DNA of 64,000 nt from Yoonia vestfoldensis (GTDB taxonomy: Bacteria > Pseudomonadota > Alphaproteobacteria > Rhodobacterales > Rhodobacteraceae): positions 806,001 through 870,000 of the forward strand of contig NZ_CP021431.1 of the NCBI RefSeq assembly GCF_002158905.1. Direction: 5' to 3'. A model generated the notes under the pieces. It saw nothing but the letters and a program-made list of their open reading frames with translations, was not told the origin of the DNA and did not search any database. This document shows positions 61,647 through 64,000 of the stretch, one piece after another. Position 1 is the stretch's first letter. Every line of letters begins with the position of its first letter. The position numbers and the translations under genes are program-made.

Positions 61647-61853
61647 TTATAGAAGCCCATCGCGTTGTGCTTTTTTGCGAGCTAGCTTCCGCTGACGGCT
61701 AATTGCTTCTTTTCTTTCGCGAGCCTTTTGAACGGACGGCTTTTCAAAATGCTCCTTCAAGCGCATTTCGCGGAAGACACCCTCGCGCTGCAGCTTTTTT
61801 TTCAGCACACGAAGTGCCTGATCAACATTGTTGTCGCGAACACTTACTTCCAT
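61647..61853 (-). CDS. rpsU: 30S ribosomal protein bS21
   Basis: A 68-aa basic protein beginning [20 protein letters not shown] and containing [18 protein letters not shown], which is the S21 signature, with the Arg/Lys-rich tail. Length matches alphaproteobacterial S21. It acts at the 30S platform near the anti-Shine-Dalgarno during initiation. It converges on the short recombinase gene (21 bp apart) and lies inside the recombinase cluster, an unusual neighbourhood for a housekeeping gene; it may be a second copy or the original landing site. Confidence 0.93.
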   Translation of the reverse strand: MEVSVRDNNVDQALRVLKKKLQREGVFREMRLKEHFEKPSVQKARERKEAISRQRKLARKKAQRDGLL

Positions 61854-61962
61854 TTTAGCTCTTCTATCTTACAAGGAAAATTTGGATGCATATTGTGTGG
61901 CAGCACAATATTATCAAGCGAAATGTTTACAGGGGAAAATTCCCCTTGGTGTCTTTTGTGCG

Positions 61963-63192
61963 TCAATCTGTTTTATCAAACTCATCACGGGACAACTCGT
62001 ACCGCTTGCCGGTGAACATGTCCTTTTTCATACGCGGGGTCAGGTGGCTGTAGTGCCGCTCAATCATGCCAATCGATGTGCCCATCTGTTTGGCCAGAGC
62101 GTGGATTTCCATGCCATCGTTCACCAGTGCGAACGTGGCGTATGTGTGCCGCAGACTGTACAGCACGCGGTTTTCGCCGGTCTTGGGACACTTCAACAAG
62201 TCAGATGCAGTCAAAAATGCTTTGAAGGTCTGACGCAGGTGCTCAGTGACTGACCCGTCCGGTAGACAGAACACTGGCAGGTCCAGCTTCTGCTTGAGCA
62301 TTACTTCAAAGGGGATGTGCTTGATGGCGTCTGTACGGGAGTGAATGCGCCGCAGATAGTCGATGGTGCCAGACCGACCGATGGCTTCACGTGGCTTGGT
62401 CTTGCCAGCAAGGTAGAATTCCACATAGTCCAACTGATTTTCTGTGAACACAGTCACATGTTTCCAGCGCAGGTTCTGATCCTCTGTTCCGGGCCGCATG
62501 CCTGTGTTGGCAACGATCAGCACATAGTCGCGCAGCAACTCGCGCATATCACGTGACTTGCCGCCTTTGCCCTGCTCAATCCAATGGGGCAGTTTGCGGA
62601 TCATGGTGCGATAATCGGCTAAACTAAAGTCTGGCCTGCGCTGTGCACCCTCACCGTTGTTGGCCAAGATCGGCACCTTGGCCTGCATGACGAAACCGCG
62701 CGACACTGCTTCAGCATAGACCCTGTTCATGGCCGAGTTGTGTGTGTTCAGCGTTGACGCTTTTGGCTCATGACCGATCACACTCGTGCGCCACGCATTG
62801 AACGCCTGAATCCTGTCGTGGTCGATGCTGGTGATGAAAGTCTTGCCAAAGAACGGGATGAAATAGCGGTGCAGCGCTGTGATGTAATCCTTGAACACTT
62901 TGCGCCCTGCGCCCGCATCGAGTTGCCGCTGCATATCCACAATGGCCAGCCGCGCCACATCCTCAAAGCGCTTGGTCACAACGGGCAGATCGTGTTTGGC
63001 GCGAAACCTGTACTCAAGATACTGGTCACGCGCCGCAGTTTTGGCCTCTTCCAGATCCTGCTTGCCCGTGCTGATGCGCACCCAGTGCTGGTCGATCTTG
63101 AACGTGGCCTGCCACAGCCTGCTGTTGCCGCGCTTGTAGACCTTCACAGCCCCGTCCAGCAGCACATGTGTATCAGGTTTGAGTGCGACCAT
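61963..63192 (-). CDS. Tyrosine integrase, 409 aa (module copy B)
   Basis: Full-length phage-type integrase: N-terminal DNA-binding domain (LDGAVKVYKRGNSRLWQATF), SAM-like core-binding domain (residues about 75-170) and catalytic domain with Arg in NTGMRPGTED, His-x-x-Arg in YSLRHTYATF and nucleophile Tyr in ERHYSHL. The N-terminal third is clearly related to the IS66-cut fragment at 41764-42084, so the two modules were mobilised by related integrases. AAACACTGTGTTT-type palindromes lie upstream of both. Confidence 0.92.
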   Translation of the reverse strand: MVALKPDTHVLLDGAVKVYKRGNSRLWQATFKIDQHWVRISTGKQDLEEAKTAARDQYLEYRFRAKHDLPVVTKRFEDVARLAIVDMQRQLDAGAGRKVFKDYITALHRYFIPFFGKTFITSIDHDRIQAFNAWRTSVIGHEPKASTLNTHNSAMNRVYAEAVSRGFVMQAKVPILANNGEGAQRRPDFSLADYRTMIRKLPHWIEQGKGGKSRDMRELLRDYVLIVANTGMRPGTEDQNLRWKHVTVFTENQLDYVEFYLAGKTKPREAIGRSGTIDYLRRIHSRTDAIKHIPFEVMLKQKLDLPVFCLPDGSVTEHLRQTFKAFLTASDLLKCPKTGENRVLYSLRHTYATFALVNDGMEIHALAKQMGTSIGMIERHYSHLTPRMKKDMFTGKRYELSRDEFDKTD

Positions 63193-63320
63193 GCTGCTGT
63201 ACCTCCAGCGTTATCGCACACTACGGTGTAGTGTTGAAGTTGTCAGCCGGAAAGATTGTGGCCAAATCAAGGCAGCGCAAGCACTGTGTCGCACAACTGT
63301 GTCCCAAACATTATGTTGCC

Positions 63321-63332
63321 AACACTGTGTTT
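63321..63332. repeat. Palindromic 13-mer copy upstream of the copy B integrase
   Basis: CCAACACTGTGTTTGG spans 63319-63334 and is preceded by weaker variants (GCACTGTGTCG at about 63281 and AAACATTATGTTG at 63306). Layout is similar to the cluster at 43043-43092 beside the attachment site of copy A. Confidence 0.65.
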
Positions 63333-63468
63333 GGCATTTTCAACTATACCGTAACCACCATTAAAAAGGTTCCCACTGAAGTTTCGGGGCAACCGCAAGG
63401 ACAATTTCACACACACAGCCACACCCGTGCGTAATCCAGCTTTAATAATGCTTGATCCCCAATCGTCG

Positions 63469-63866
63469 TTAGGCGCTATACGCCCATGCACTGCACGGCC
63501 CGACATCTTCGCCCCGATAATATTTTCCCACCAGCAGCACGATGAACGGTGCCATGAACACGATCGCCAGCGCATTGGACAGTGGCATGACGCTAATGGC
63601 GGCGATAAAGCAAAAGGCCGCGACCAGCAAAAGCACCGCGCATCACCAGTGCGAGCCATAGGCAGTGCGCAACCCGCAACGATAACCCCATGATCCTGAC
63701 AAACGGTGTCATCAGCGCGCATTGCCCGATAAAGAGCGCAGCGGTGATCTGTCTGGCTGGAATGCTACTCGATGCCAGTTTGGCAGCGACATCCAACAAC
63801 GGTTCCGTCACACAAAATCCCAACATGAGGGCGACACCGGCAAGGATGTGGTCGGTGGGTGGCGTT
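63469..63866 (-). pseudogene. DMT/EamA-family transporter remnant
   Basis: On the reverse strand one frame reads HILAGVALMLGFCVTEPLLD and VAAKLASSSIPARQITAALF, the first helices of an EamA exporter. After a frameshift at about 63625 a second frame continues LLLVAAFCFIAAISVMPLSN and ALAIVFMAPFIVLLVG and stops at 63469. The second half of the transporter is missing. GC-rich composition suggests that this is a broken host gene at the right border of the island. Confidence 0.7.
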
Positions 63867-64000
63867 GATAAGGAAGTGTCGGGCAGGCATTACGCTTAAG
63901 ATGTCGTTCCGTGTGCATCCAGTTCCATCTACGCTTGCTGGTTTTAATGGTGCGAGGCACGTGACTGCCGCCATGCGATGAACCGGCTGGATCAGTGCCA

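Noticed and set aside
1..64000. CRISPR arrays, complete tRNA or rRNA genes, type I secretion transporter genes, restriction-modification or toxin-antitoxin pairs
   Set aside because: None was recognised. The regular repeats present are RTX nonapeptide codons, a tandem duplication and short palindromes, and no cas-like protein is encoded. Small gene pairs in the island have no recognisable toxin or antitoxin motif.

Overview
The window looks like chromosomal DNA of a marine alphaproteobacterium of the order Rhodobacterales (roseobacter group; Loktanella, Yoonia or Octadecabacter-like genera are plausible, but the exact genus cannot be read from the sequence). Pointers are the polyol ABC operon with smoS- and mtlK-type dehydrogenases, a DmdA-like/acyl-CoA gene cluster, RTX exoproteins with roseobacter-style N-termini, and DUF3768-type accessory genes. 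It falls into a GC-rich backbone (about 1 to 28 kb), a mosaic and partly AT-rich accessory island (about 28 to 63.4 kb), and a short decayed stretch at the right edge.

Backbone. A truncated molybdate-type substrate-binding-domain gene is followed by a reverse-strand RND efflux operon (adaptor, pump, YdeI-like protein) with a divergent TetR regulator. A LysR gene is divergent from an SbtA-like bicarbonate transporter. A LacI regulator and a perfect palindromic operator precede a complete polyol operon: binding protein, two permeases, ATPase, smoS-type SDR and mtlK-type mannitol dehydrogenase. An Lrp/AsnC regulator then precedes a DmdA-like folate-dependent protein, OsmC, enoyl-CoA hydratase and acyl-CoA synthetase, which resembles an organosulfur or methyl-group catabolic operon. 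After this come a TetR-like regulator, small orphan genes, a membrane LuxR-type regulator beside two low-complexity exoproteins, a DMT exporter and an MFS transporter.

Island. An IS5-type transposase remnant marks the left side. Two RTX loci follow. RTX1 (31.3-35.3 kb, with a recent in-frame 414-bp tandem duplication) is divergent from an intact histidine kinase/response regulator pair. RTX2 (45.9-49.3 kb, reverse) lies near an intact response regulator whose partner kinase has been reduced to fused N- and C-terminal scraps. Remnants of an outer-membrane barrel gene and a response regulator, plus three copies of a degenerate intergenic repeat, surround these loci.

Interleaved with the RTX loci are two diverged copies of one mobile module: a 120-aa protein, a 108-aa regulator-like protein, an HUH rolling-circle protein, a 152-aa DUF6641-like protein, a DUF3768 protein and a roughly 260-aa orphan. 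Copy A (35.9-43.1 kb) ends in a tyrosine-integrase gene cut by a truncated IS66 element and in a 45-bp tRNA-Phe 3-prime-end attachment site. Copy B (49.7-63.3 kb) is larger and carries an unfamiliar five-gene operon built around a clamp-loader/RFC-like AAA+ ATPase, a peroxiredoxin, a frameshifted PAS protein, three tyrosine recombinases, an H-NS-like protein and ribosomal protein bS21. A palindromic 13-mer family (AAACACAGTGTTT) recurs in copy A non-coding DNA, beside the attachment site and upstream of the copy B integrase. A perfect 12-6-12 inverted repeat upstream of a catalytic-domain-only recombinase looks like a recombination core site. The AAA+/HUH module and the recombinase site are the best candidates for undescribed biology here.
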